Of a stretch of 64,000 nt of DNA, positions 53,286-64,000 are shown one piece after another. The stretch spans positions 124,001 to 188,000 of the forward strand of contig PYSS01000078.1 in assembly GCA_003049465.1 (NCBI GenBank). Direction: 5' to 3'. The translations under genes and the position numbers were made by a program. Under the pieces are notes generated by a model. That model ran no database searches, was not told the origin of the DNA, and saw only the letters and a list, made by a program, of their open reading frames with translations. The stretch is from Magnaporthiopsis rhizophila (Eukaryota > Ascomycota > Sordariomycetes > Magnaporthales > Magnaporthaceae). Within the stretch, counting starts at the first letter, position 1. Each line of letters starts with the position of its first letter.

Positions 53286-54177
53286 TGTGAAGGACCGCTG
53301 GACCAGGGTGTGTAAAGCTACAAAACGAGCGGGAAAGTAAATCTTCCAAAGAATGGGCGGGGAGAAGCTTAAAGCATATTAGAGTAACGGACCGCCGAGT
53401 CGCTAAAAGCGACAACGACCCTTGAATCGACCGACTTGTGTCTCTGCCCAACCCCAGTTTTTATGACACTGCCATGACACAGTTTGACGGCACTTGCACA
53501 GACTCTTCGAAGACCGTGGGTGTCGGGATGCAGTGGCACGTCGCTGCATGGGGTGATTTGAGAGGAGAAGAGGGGCCTTTTGATAAACTTTTGGTCAACG
53601 GATGTCTCGACTCCTAATTTGTCCTCTGCGTTCTGGAAGGCCGGTATTTTCGTCCTGCAGCATCGGCACTTTTTCTTTCCACCAGCCACGCTTGAGCCAA
53701 CCTCAGATCACACCCAAGTCGTTCTTTTCTAAACATGACACAAGCTCTCTCTGCCCGCCTACGGACAGTAAAAGGCGCGCCAAGAGCGTTATATGGCCGT
53801 TTAATAAAGCTTGTTTTGCTCCTATCCGTCGTCGATTATATGAGGACATTGGCAGGACGGAAAGCTTTTTTGAGAGCCCACATCATGGACGGACGGCTTG
53901 ACTCTCCACCCGCCTGCCTCACTTCCCTCGTCCGTCGACAGGTGCCGGTTCGGTTGTATGCTGGGTGGAGGAGGGAGGAAGGACACAGCCCATCGCCACC
54001 CTATTGCGCCTTGATGAAGCCATCCAAGCTTTGATGGTGATTGTGGGTAGACTCGAGGCCCCAGTGGTGATGGTGATGGTGGTGATGCGAGCGAAGACGG
54101 ATGTGATCGTCGGAAAAGCACTTTGAACTTTTGTGAAGTTCTGTGAACTTTTGTCGGCCTATAGAAGATATATCGTG
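53286..54177. other. Intergenic
   Basis: No supported gene between the HET gene and the proline-rich protein. Short frames on both strands have no domain. Confidence 0.5.
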
Positions 54178-54185
54178 TATAAAAG
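54178..54185 (+). promoter_or_regulatory. TATA box of the proline-rich secreted protein gene
   Basis: TATAAAAG (in GTGTATAAAAGGGC) lies 178 bp upstream of the ATG at 54356. Confidence 0.55.
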
Positions 54186-54355
54186 GGCAGCGTCGTTGAT
54201 GCAGTAGATGGGAAGAAAGATGAGATGATCAGCCCGGACAGCCTCGACCACTTCTGTTGGCTCCTCTCTCATCATCAGGACAAAGTCTCAAGCTTTCTGC
54301 CATCCGATCTACTAGCAACACCACCACCCGATACATACTAGAAAAGCTCAACGAC

Positions 54356-55019
54356 ATGAGGTCCAACGCCTTCAGCATCTACTGCCTCCTGATCGGCGCG
54401 GCTGCGGCCGCCCCGGCTCCGGTACTCAGGGGTGGGTCTCCAAGGCTTTATGCCGTCCCTGCCTTGTATCGAGACAACAACAAGAGCTTACACTGCCGCC
54501 ACGATATGGTTTTCACGTGCTAACCGCTGGATTGAAAAAAAAAAAAAAAAAAAAAAAAAAACAGGTCGCCAGGTTCCGCCGCCCGCTCCTGGGGCTCCAG
54601 TCCCACTCCCTGTTCCTGGGGCTCCTGTCCCACCTCCCGTCCCTGGCGATCCGGCTCCGCCCCCCGTTCCGGGCGGCCCTGCCCCGCCGCCGGCTCTTGG
54701 GGCGCCTCCTCCACCCCCAGTCCCAGGGGCTCCTGCTCCGACTCCCTCCCCTGGCGCTCCCGCTCCGCCTCCCGCCCCAGGAGCTCCTGGGACCCCGGCC
54801 CCGCCCCCGGCCGAAGGTGCTCCCGTCCCGCCTCCTGTCCCCAGCGCTCCCGCTCCGACGCCCGTTCCTGGGGCTCCGGCACCGTCCCCAGTTCCCGGAG
54901 AACCCATTCCTCCGCCGGCTCCTGGGGCACCCGCCCCACCCCCGGCCGAAGGCACTCCCGTCCCGCCGCCCGTCCCCGGAGATGTGCCTCCTGCGGGCCC
55001 GCCCGCGCCTCCTGCCTAG
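54356..55019 (+). CDS. Proline-rich repeat secreted protein
   Basis: The model has exons 54356-54431 and 54565-55019, giving 176 residues. The first exon is a signal peptide (MRSNAFSIYCLLIGAAAAAP). The second exon is almost entirely PAPGAPVPPPVPGAPAP-type repeats, about fifteen degenerate units with Pro, Gly, Ala and occasional Glu, Asp or Thr, and no cysteine. The 133-bp intron has a GTGGGT donor, a TGCTAACC branch site and a long A run (about 54534-54561) just before the ACAG acceptor, an unusual position for poly(A). The product should be an extended wall or extracellular-matrix protein. Repeat-driven length variation among strains is likely. The minus-strand frames here are shadows of the GC-rich repeat. 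Confidence 0.7.
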
Positions 55020-56029
55020 GCAGCAACGAGGTGAGCAGCAGCCGGCAACACGGTCGGTCATGGTTGCGGCCGGTCCTACCCGACTCGTGGTGGTGGTCAT
55101 CCTGCTAACTTTGGCGGCAACTTGAAGCAGTAAACAACCTCCGGCGACGGCAACGTGAACCGCTCGGTGCCTCTCAAACGCAGCGCCCGTCACGTCGCCC
55201 CGCCATACGCCGAAAGTCCGTGTACTCGCTCCTCGTTTTCCCTTTTGTATTAAGTTTTTGGATTCATGTTTGTTGTTGCTGTGCCCCTCCCGGTTCCCCA
55301 GCACCGCCTGCACCCCGCGCTTGCCCCTTGAGACTTTTCCAGATTGCTTGAAACTATTCGAAAAGAAACAAAGAAACGCTTGCTGCCCAGGTTTTACAGT
55401 CAGTCGCTCGTTATCTACTCATATCTCACAAGGGGTTTTGCAAGGAAAGGTGTTGGATCCCCGTCGTTATGGTATATACCATCTTTTGTTCGCGACCGAA
55501 AAAACGCACGCGCGGTATGCCCGGCGGATGGAAGACGGAAAATGGAAGACTCGATGGCTCCTATCGACGCGCACGCCTTGTCCGGGCTTTACAATACTTG
55601 ATATTCTCCGATAGGTAGCTCTACGTTAGGTACTCGGCTTGGTGAACTGGTTTTATTTTCCTTGCCCGCTCTTTTCCGTCGAATCGTGTCTTTTGACAAG
55701 GGTGGACATCTAAAGAGGGCTTTACGAGCGGAGGCCGCATAGCAGTCTCTGTCCTATTGCTCTCACCGTCGGTAGACGGCTTCGGAAAAGCCTGTCAAGG
55801 TATCCAGATACCCGGCCCGCAATAATGCCAAGAGTATCGCCAAGGCCACTCGTATATGTGAAATCCGGCAGTTGATTATGCCACGCCCTCGTGACTCCCT
55901 TCCGGGCGCCAGTCCGGTATATCCCGACCTCGTTACGCAGGATTCTCGCGCGCCTGTGCCCCCGCGCGGGGGTATAGCAGTAGCGGGTGCTTGGCAAGAA
56001 ACAAACCCGGGTACAACCAACTTCTTAAC
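55020..56029. other. Intergenic
   Basis: No supported gene between the proline-rich protein and the GH7 stop codon. Open frames at 55258-56020 are short, in conflicting frames, and have no domain. Confidence 0.5.
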
Positions 56030-57458
56030 TCAGGTCCGCACGTGCCTCCGCCGAGGGCAGTGGCCGCGACCCTTGAACGTCGACCCGATTTCGCCCCACT
56101 TGATGTTGCTGAAGGTGACCTCGGGGTTGGGCTCGACGAGGCGGATGTTGCGGGGTGCTCCCTCGGTGGCGTTGCACGGGCCCGCGCCGTCCGCGGCGCC
56201 GTCGAGCCACTGCATGTGCCCGCCCTCGTCCCACCAGATGCTCATGGCGAGCACCATGCCCCGCGCCAGGGCGTCGCCCATGCCCTCGTGCGCGCCCAGG
56301 TCCATGAACCGCCGGCTGCCCGTGAGCCGGCAGAAATCGTCGTTCATGGCGTCGATCGCCGGCAGACCCTCGACTTTCACGGCGTCGGCCCGGATCACGA
56401 CGCCGTCCTGCACGTACAGGCGCCGGATCTCGGCCAGCTTTCCGGCCTTGTTGGCGGGGAACTGGGTGACGACGGTCATGGGCTTGCTGGTGTCGACCTT
56501 GAAGCTGTTGTTGTTCCCGTAGTAGTATGGCTGCTTGATGCGGTAGGGGTTCCAAGCGCAACTGTTTCGAACGATCAGCATAAGTAACTGTGGCGCTAGG
56601 ATTCAAGAGTAGGTGTCGGCTACTTGCCCGTTCTTGTCGCAGACGCCCTCAAACCCGCACTCCTCGCCCTCACATTCATACAAAGCAGTCTGGTTACAGG
56701 GGTGTGGAGCAATGTGGTTGGCGCGGCTGTTTGCCTCCCAGATGTCCATTTCGTTGCAGCAGCTTCCGGTCCCCTTGATGTTGCCCTAGAGAAGCCACAC
56801 CAGGTTCAGCGTCAGTCCAGATTGTCAATCATATCACTAGATCCCTCGGGTGACCAACCTCGCCGTTGATAAAAGGGGTAGTGTAGCACTGAGCATCGCA
56901 ATATCCAGTGCCCCAGTACGCGCCGCCCTTGTTGAGCTCGCTCTTGCCTCCATCGGCCAGCATCTCAGACAGGTAGAGGGCACTGTTCATGCCGCACGGC
57001 AGCTTGTTCATGATGACGTCGAAGGTGAACTCGTTGCCTGTAAGCTGCAGCATCTCGTACTTGTTCTCCGTTCCGTCAAGCAGGTAAACGCGCGGGCTGA
57101 CGATCTGGCCGTTACGGAGTTGCTGCAGGCGCAGGCTGGCGCCGCTGGTGGAAACTCCGACGACGCTGTAGTCTTGGAGGCCTTCCATAACGCAGTTCTC
57201 AGCACACGCCTCCTTGGTCGGACACGCCGTCACGTTGGCCCGCTCGCCCCATGAGCCGCAGTGGTGGCCGTTGGCTTGCTGGTAAACGGGATGGGTAAGG
57301 GAGTCCAAAACGATGTAGTTGGTTTTCTCCTTGCAGCCTCCGGCGAGTGTGCAGCGAAAGGTGGTGATCCTGGGGTGGACCTCGGTGCCTATGGGCTTCT
57401 GGGCCGCGGTGAAACACCCGAGCAGGGCGATCACGCACAGTGTTGCTGATCTAGCCAT
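56030..57458 (-). CDS. GH7 cellulase, endoglucanase-like, without CBM
   Basis: A secreted retaining beta-1,4-glucanase that cuts cellulose. Exons are 56859-57458, 56628-56785 and 56030-56561, giving 429 residues. Intron 1 is a 73-bp GT-AG intron. Intron 2 (56562-56627) needs a GC donor (GCAAGT) to give the family sequence DKNGCAWNPYRIK. Residues 1-19 (MARSATLCVIALLGCFTAA) are a signal peptide; Q20 likely starts the mature enzyme. The catalytic motif CNEMDIWEAN has E212 (nucleophile), D214 and E217 (acid/base). Many paired cysteines fit GH7. Length and the short lid loops suggest the endoglucanase (Cel7B) type rather than a tunnel cellobiohydrolase. No linker or CBM1 follows the catalytic domain. 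Confidence 0.92.
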
Positions 57459-59590
57459 AGTCAAGGACGGAAGGCGGTCCTGTTATCGAGCAAGGCGTCG
57501 CTTTTTCGTCGCAAACAGAGCAGTCTGTCGTGACGAGAACCGATCTCTATCCGACGGGAAGTGCATGGTGGGCTAGACAGGCTCATAAATAAAGCCATGC
57601 TCTCTGTTGATTTCAGCTGCACTGCTTCGCAGAAGGCAGAAATGCCTCAGGAGGCTGCATGTGATGGCTCCGTTGCCAATGCAGTGCCATGGCTGCTGGC
57701 GGGTTGGCGGAGAGCGGGGATCGGCGCGTTTCTATGCCCAGACGGCTTGGGAGTAGCAAATACGGGTGTCCAAAGGACGGGAATCGGAGCGATGGGCGAG
57801 ATTCCCATGATCTGAGATTAGCCGGAGGGGAAACGAGCCGCCCGAGATCTGGTGAAGTCATCCAAGTTTTTCCACAGAATCCCCACCAATTGGACCGCTT
57901 GGATTTTTCTTTGTCCTCCCCACCCTCGGAATTCTCTCCCGGGCTCCATTCGGCGATGATCGGATGAACCGAAATGACATGCGGCTCGACACCAGCTGTA
58001 TGCTATCCGTATGCCAGGGGTTCTCAACGCCAGAGCGATTCGCTGTATATGTCATCTTCCCGCTACGCCTCTAGCACCTGATCCGGATGACGCAAGGCGT
58101 TCTTCATCAACCATCCACCGCCTGTCGGCAAAACGGACCCCAGCCGCGGTTCGGCGCCGTCTGCTAGCGCCCAGGACGTCTATCCATGGCCGGTGGTGTG
58201 CAAATCACATACGAAGTGCGGGATTTCACCACACCACTAACCACAAAAGTCATATATAAATAAAGTTTAAACATTTGCCAGTTAGATGTATACTGCTTTA
58301 CATCCTCCCCTTTTCTCACACTTGGAACCTGTTAGAAGGGCAGGCATAGGTGGCACGAGGCTAGGCAGGAGATCCGGATACCGAAGGTTGGAGCCTTCGA
58401 GACGGGAACAGCGGGCTTCCTGGCACGGAGGGTCCGCCACAGCGATCACCAACTGACCAATACCATGTACGGGGTTTCAGCACTTGACGGAGCCAGTCCC
58501 TAACAGGGTCTTGCTTCGCCCGATGGCCACTTTCAGCCGGAGGCAGGGGACTATATCTAGGAGAGGTTCGCACGAAGGAACCTCCCTCGTGGTTTTTGTT
58601 TTTTCAACCAGATTTACCTTTTTTTTTTAAACGAAGTTATGTACCAAGTTTTAAAGTGAAGAGTGTAGGATTTTAACCGTTGAAGGTAGTGCCACTACAG
58701 GTGGGCGATCAGTGGCTGATCAGGTGTAATAGCGCCTTACAACGTTGGGGCCCACTGAATTTGAGTGCGAGTCCAAAGTCTGGATTTGCGTGTTGTCGGG
58801 CCGCAACACATACACCCCCCTGTATTAACCTAGAATGGGCAATCGTTGGCGACGGCTGCATCCAGAGGACACATTCTGGCAAGAGAACTGCGGCAATCAC
58901 TGATCCCGCCAGCCCATAAGCTCGACAGCATTGAGGTCGCAAAGGACATGGCCATCCCCAATTTCTGGCTGAGAAGTGTCATACCGGCTCCATTTCGTCA
59001 TGGGCGTTGAGCTGGTCATCCCCCCCGCCGGCACATACTACACCTCGTAGATCTTTGTATCGTAAAACCTGGCGTCATCGTCGATCTGCTGTCAACATCC
59101 ACCGCCTGGGATGTCGCTGGCGGGCAGAAGAGTCCGCCCCTAATAACATCCCACTCCTTGGTCCCTGGACCATTGCACTTCCCCATCATCCCTTTAGCGA
59201 ACACGTTGCACTTACGATTCGGCGTTTGCTTTCATCTGGGTGGTTTCCTCCTTTTTTTGGACTGGGTTTTCTTTTGCTTTTTTTTTTGTTCTTTTCTTTT
59301 TGTTTTTCTTTCTCCTTTTATTTACTTTTTTTTTATATTTTCTTGTTGGTAGGAGTAGGTTACTCCTGTTTGACGGCTCGGAGCTCTCCAAAAGGGGTGA
59401 ATAACGATCTCTATGATCTGAGAAAGTCCTATTATTGTGCACTATGCGTTTGTGTTACGCATAAGGAAGAAGAACCTCTGGCCCCGAGGGGGTGCCAGAG
59501 GTAGGGTTTATATACAGGGGTTGGGGGCCGTGCCCTGGGGCCAGGCCCTGGGGCTTGGCCCTAGGGCCAAGCCATAAGCATAAGCCACGG
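57459..59590. other. Intergenic, approaching the right repeat island
   Basis: No supported gene. Positions 59250-59345 are T-rich. Positions 59345-59450 resemble the right arm of the inverted repeat at 2215-2350 (block CTCCAAAAGGGGTGAATAA and CCTATTATTGTGCA), so a transposon end of that family lies here. Positions 59500-59590 contain TTTATATACAGGGG followed by short GGGGCCAGGCCCTGG-type palindromes. Confidence 0.5.
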
Positions 59591-60087
59591 TGTTACGACC
59601 GCGCTACGCCCGGGGAAACAGGAGGGCTGGGGCTAACGCCCAGTGCTGCGCCTCAACCCCGCGGTGGGGTAGCACGGTAGGTCATATAACTACAGGAAGG
59701 ATCTTTGGATCTGTTAGCAAGAATAACAGATCCACAGATCCAAAAAAGGATCTTTGGATTTGTTAATAAGGATAACAGATCCACAGATCCAAAAAAGGAT
59801 CTTTAAATTTATTGGCAAAAGTAACAGATCCATAAATCCACAAAACTTTAATAAAAAAGCATCCAATTATAAAAAGGATAAGCTTCCCAGGTATTAAGGT
59901 AATTTTAACTGAGGCCTTGGTATTAATCAACCTAAATTAGCTCCAAAACATTCCTTTAGGCAAACAATAACAAATAACGTTTTTACCAACCCCAAACCCC
60001 ATTGCAAGGCAACCTTGCAATACCAATACTGCTTAACACCGCCTTTAAATATTTTACCCTAAAAATAAAAAATTTGTAATTGTAACA
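59591..60087 (+). mobile_element. LTR of the TGTTACGACC gypsy family
   Basis: The segment starts TGTTACGACCGCGC and ends TGTAACA. The first 100 bp are GC-rich and the rest is AT-rich, with the transition inside the LTR. It contains three 49-bp direct repeats (59699-59845) and the shared family blocks TCAACCTAAATTAGCTCC and TTGCAAGGCAACCTTGCAA. Related LTRs lie at 18820-19276 (+) and 6781-7219 (-). Confidence 0.75.
59699..59845 (+). repeat. Three 49-bp direct repeats with internal palindrome in the LTR
   Basis: Units start at 59699, 59748 and 59797. Each contains GGATCTGTTA or a variant, a short loop, and TAACAGATCC, so each unit can form a hairpin, followed by CACAGATCCAAAAAA. Divergence increases from the first unit to the third. 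The same repeats occur reversed at about 7035-7140. Confidence 0.85.
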
Positions 60088-63000
60088 TTTTAATTGATCC
60101 TGTTCAGCACCTACCGGAGGTACAAGCAGTAAGCAATTATATCGATTGCACCTAAGGAAATTGAGATCATTATTATTAATAGCAAAAATTATAATAATCC
60201 TGCCACCGCTTTAAAAAATTTTATTAAAAAATTCGAAAAATTTAAAAAATAGCCCAAAATTATTTTTATTTATAAATTTCCCACCCCGGACAAATATAAT
60301 AAAAAAAAAAATTTAAAACTTTTCTTACAAAATACAAAAATTATTTTAAATTTTACCAGGATAGCTTCCAAAACGATTATTAAAAAATAACTTATGCTGT
60401 TATTTGCCTGAATAGCAAAATTAAGAATTAGTTCAAACCCGTATGGGCCAATTATTTTAAAGGAAATAATAAATTAAGCAAATTTATCAAACTGATATTT
60501 GCGGATTTCGATAAGTTCGGTAAAAAAATTGCCAAATTTTTTGGGCAGATAAATAAAAAATAAGTGGCCGAAAAAAAGTTATTTTAGCTGTGCCAAAAAG
60601 GATTAGCATTTATTTATACTGCCAAATTTCAGCAATTTATTAATAAACTTAACTGGATAAAAAATACCAAAATGTTTTAATTTTATCAAAAATTAAAAAA
60701 TAATGTTAAAAATAAATTGGCCAAAAAAAAGGCCCAAGGATTTTGTTAATTATATTACCAAAAATATTATATTAATAATTAATTATATAAATAATGCCTA
60801 AAAAAAGGTTTAGCAACCCTAACCAGTATAATAAAATAATAAAGCAAACCAGAAAAAAGCCAGATAATAATAATTTATTATATATAAAATGCATTCGGAA
60901 CTTATAAATTTATTTATAAAAGCCACATATCCCTAGCAGCAAAAAAAATAGCACAGAAAACAAAAATATATTAAATAGCAAAATGCCAAAAACGAAGGAT
61001 ATTTTAAATACGGATAATAAAGGTATATTAAAAAGTATTACTCCCAAAAATAGTTTGCAGTTATCCAATATACGGACCAGGAAAAAGCTTTATATTTAGG
61101 AGCTTTATTTAGCTAAATTTATTATTTTAATAATAGGTGCTTTACGCATAAATCAGATAAGGATAGGTTAGGTTAATATTTCTAGCAATAATTAATTACC
61201 ACTTAACAAATCGGCAGGTTGGATAAAGTATTTATAATATCCGAATTTAGGGAATTAAAAAAGCAAAAAATGTTAAAAATTACCGATATACCTATTAATA
61301 ATAATATTAAAATTTTATAAAAAAAACGGCGGTTTATCCAGCAAGCCTTAATAATATTTAAGGATTTATTAACCCAGAAAAAAATATCGGATATTTTGGT
61401 TAAAAACGAGGAGGAAAGCTTTGATAATAAATTATTTGAACAAATATACCTGACCAAAAGGCCGGAAATTAAGGATTTTAAGCTAGGCAGGTTTTGGGTA
61501 TTCGCAAAAAAAAATCCCAGAAAATACAAAAAACAAAGCATAAAAATAATAAGCAAAGGAAAAATGTACGCCACGCTTAGCAATAAGGGTAAAATATCCC
61601 ACCAAAAAATTTATACTTATATTTATAAAATACCGGTGTACTTATTATTTAAAATATAGCCCAATAATCCGGAAAAATCCGAAAATTGCAAATTATACCG
61701 CAGGGTGCCCGTAATAAAAAATAATGATAAACGCCTAAATTAAAGCCGAAATAACCAAACTATTATTTATTACAAAAAAAATATATACCAAGCACGGTAT
61801 TAGGAAAATAATCCGTTTTTATACCAGCAAAATTATATAATTAATAAGGATTATAAAAATGTGGCGGTAAACAGCCCGGAATATGCAGGGATTTTTTGGG
61901 CAAAATATTTATATTATGCCTGTAACAATTATTTGCCCAAAAAGTTAAAAAACGATTGGTTCCCAGTGAAAAATAACAAAAAGTCCCGAGATTTGCCAAA
62001 ATAAGGGTGATAATTGCCAAAATAGCAAATTATATTACGGAACCGTATCGAAAAAATAATAATATTTACCCTAATATCCTATTATTTTATAATGTGCATA
62101 GCAGGATTATTGCCGCATTATATTTGCAAAAAGCCAAAATGCAAATATTATGCCGAAAAAAAAGCCAAAAATTGGCAAACAAAACAGCTTTACCCTGGTT
62201 ACCAGTATAAGCCAAAAAATTAAAATATCCTACCGAAACAAAAGCTTAATATGGATAAAAAAACGAATTAAAAAAAACCCTAGCAAAAATTATAGCAAAT
62301 TATCCGTTTTATATCAGGAAAATAATTAAATAACAAAAATAACAGTTAATAGCAATGGTTAATTGCGGATTTAATAAAAATTATATTATACCAGGAATAA
62401 TAACAAAGTACGGTATACCGATATGTTGAAAATAACAGTTATACAGTTTTAAAACCATGGAAAAAAAACCAATTATTTATAATAATGGGATAATTAATTC
62501 GAAAATAAATCGATTTAGGTTTAAAATTTCGGGGAAAATTTATAAGGTTACCCTGGATATTATAAATATAAAAGGAAAAAAACTAATTTTGGGTTTTTTT
62601 TAATTTAAAAAGTTTAATCCCTTAATAAATTGGGTTTCGGAAAAAATCCAATGGAAAAAATTATTATCGGAAAACAAAAAAGCCCAATAATTACGGGCCT
62701 CGAACTATAAAAAATAAAAACCAAACAGGATTATTATAATAATAGCAAAATTTGGCAATTAATCCTAGCGAATTGCACCGATAAATTTGCACTTATTAGG
62801 TAATATTAACCTTAATAGCAAAAAATTCCAAAAATAAAAAATAGGCTATAAAAAAATATAACCAAAATTATAACCTAAAAAAAAATATAACCAAAAATAA
62901 TAATTAAAAAACAAAAACGATAAAAAATTATAACCAAAATTACAATTAGCCTAATAAATAAATATGCTAATACCTGAAAAATATTCCTGAAAAATATTAT

Positions 63001-64000
63001 CGGTACTGAAAATTATTTTAAAAAAGTTTAGGAATAAAATTTTTAAAATATAAATTATTTGATTACAAAATTAAGTTTAAACCAAAAGTATAATTTAATT
63101 ACCAAAAATTGTACCGGTTAAACCCCAAATAGCAAAGGTTATTGCAAAAACAGTTTGTAAAAAACCTGGAACAAAGCATTATCCGATTTTCGGATTTTCC
63201 TGTGGGATATAAAATATTATTCGTTTTTAAAGAAAATGGAAAGAAATGGATATAAATCGATTATTATTTATTAAATAAAATTATAATAAAAGATCGATAT
63301 TTTTTGCTTTTTATTAATAAATTACGAAATAGGTTTAATAAAGCTAAATAATTTACGGCTTTAAATTTATGCAAAATATATAGCTTATTAAAGATTAAAA
63401 AAGGTAATAAATAAAAAACTGCCTTTTGGATCCGGTTAAAAACGTACAAATTATTGGTAATAATTTTTGGGTTTATTAATGCACCAGTTATATTCCAGCG
63501 GATAATTAACCACGTATTACAAAAATACCTGGATATTTATATATCTGTTTATCTGAATAATATTCTGATTTTTTCAAAAATATTAGAAAAATATAAAAAA
63601 TATATATATAAAGTTTTGCGGAAATTGCAAAATGCAAAACTTTTAATTAAACCCGAAAAATATACATAACATACACAAAAAATAATTTTTTTAAAATATA
63701 TAATTATACTGGGTTAAATACAGATAAAACCAAAAAAGGTACAGGTAATAAAAAAATGGCCCAGGCCGATTAATATTAAAAAAATACAAAGTTTTTTGGG
63801 TTTTTTGAACTTTTACCAACAATTTATCCGGAATTTTAGCAAAATGGCGCTTTTATTTACAAATTTTACCAAAAATAACCACCAGTTCCATTAAGGGATA
63901 TAAAAATAAAAAATATTCGATTTGCTAAAAAAAGCCGTAATATAAAAACCTGTATTAATTTTACCAAACTAAAATAAATTTTTCGAAATTAAAATTAACG
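60088..64000 (+). mobile_element. RIP-degraded Ty3/gypsy internal region, runs off the window
   Basis: After the LTR, 60130-62400 carries a degenerate gag-like, Lys/Asn-rich region with stops. Positions 62400-63180 should hold protease. From 63180 the reverse transcriptase is readable through stops: ILFVFKENGKKWI, DYYLLNKIIIKDRY, then from 63454 VIIFGFINAPVIFQRIINHV, YLDIYISVYLNNILIFSK and KLQNAKLLIKPEKY. The catalytic YxDD is YLNN, i.e. both Asp codons mutated. Positions 63607-64000 match the left copy at 2527-2930 in the same orientation. The element continues past 64000. Confidence 0.88.
63454..63669 (+). pseudogene. Reverse transcriptase fragment with YLNN in place of YLDD
   Basis: The longest open piece of the right-hand element, 71 codons. 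It covers the RT fingers-palm segment from FGFINAPVIFQRIIN to LLIKPEKY. The active-site Asp pair is replaced by Asn (GAT to AAT), expected from RIP on the opposite strand. It is not functional. Confidence 0.85.

Noticed and set aside
54488..55313. Gly-rich and Arg-rich minus-strand open frames
   Set aside because: They are shadows of the proline-rich repeat on the plus strand; only the plus frame has a signal peptide, branch site and TATA box.

Overview
The window reads as nuclear DNA of a filamentous ascomycete (Pezizomycotina, most likely a Sordariomycete). Genes are GC-rich and carry short introns of about 58 to 160 bp with GT-AG ends and CTGAC/CTAAC-type branch sites. The gene families are typical of this group: a HET-domain protein, a rhodopsin-like membrane protein, GH7 cellulase, a tannase/feruloyl esterase, a DUF7730-like protein and small secreted proteins. 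The species cannot be named from the sequence.

Layout. Positions 1 to about 9,660 and about 59,590 to 64,000 are AT-rich, stop-riddled remains of Ty3/gypsy elements with the look of repeat-induced point mutation (RIP). Reverse transcriptase, integrase and chromodomain can still be read, but Asp codons have become Asn and Trp or Gln codons have become stops. Between these islands lies a GC-rich gene block.

Genes in order: GTP cyclohydrolase I (-); a 1,156-residue four-part fusion (methyltransferase-like, FAD oxidase, P-loop kinase, APRT-like phosphoribosyltransferase; +); tannase/feruloyl esterase (-); an orphan gene fragment whose last codons are interrupted by a solo LTR with a near-perfect target duplication (+); a small cysteine-rich secreted protein (+); a multi-pass membrane protein (-); an unresolved gene near 26.4-27.1 kb (+); a rhodopsin-like membrane protein (+); a sugar porter (+); a GPI-type Ser/Thr-rich protein (+); a secreted M28 peptidase (+); a PAN-like secreted protein (+); an FAD monooxygenase (+); a DUF7730/F-box-like protein (+); a PAP2 phosphatase (-); an RlpA/barwin-like secreted protein (+); an NAD(P)-binding Rossmann protein (-); a 298-bp MITE; a cysteine-rich GPI-type protein (+); a HET-domain protein (+); a proline-rich secreted protein (+); and a GH7 glycoside hydrolase (-).

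How they fit together. Many products are secreted or membrane proteins suited to a plant-associated or saprotrophic life: GH7, tannase, M28 peptidase, RlpA-like, small cysteine-rich proteins and a sugar porter. The most unusual item is the four-part fusion, which diverges from the GTP cyclohydrolase I gene across a 767-bp spacer holding a 26-bp tandem repeat. A purine- or pterin-derived metabolite pathway is a testable idea, not a demonstrated one. All exon models were built by eye from splice signals and reading frame; no database search was run.
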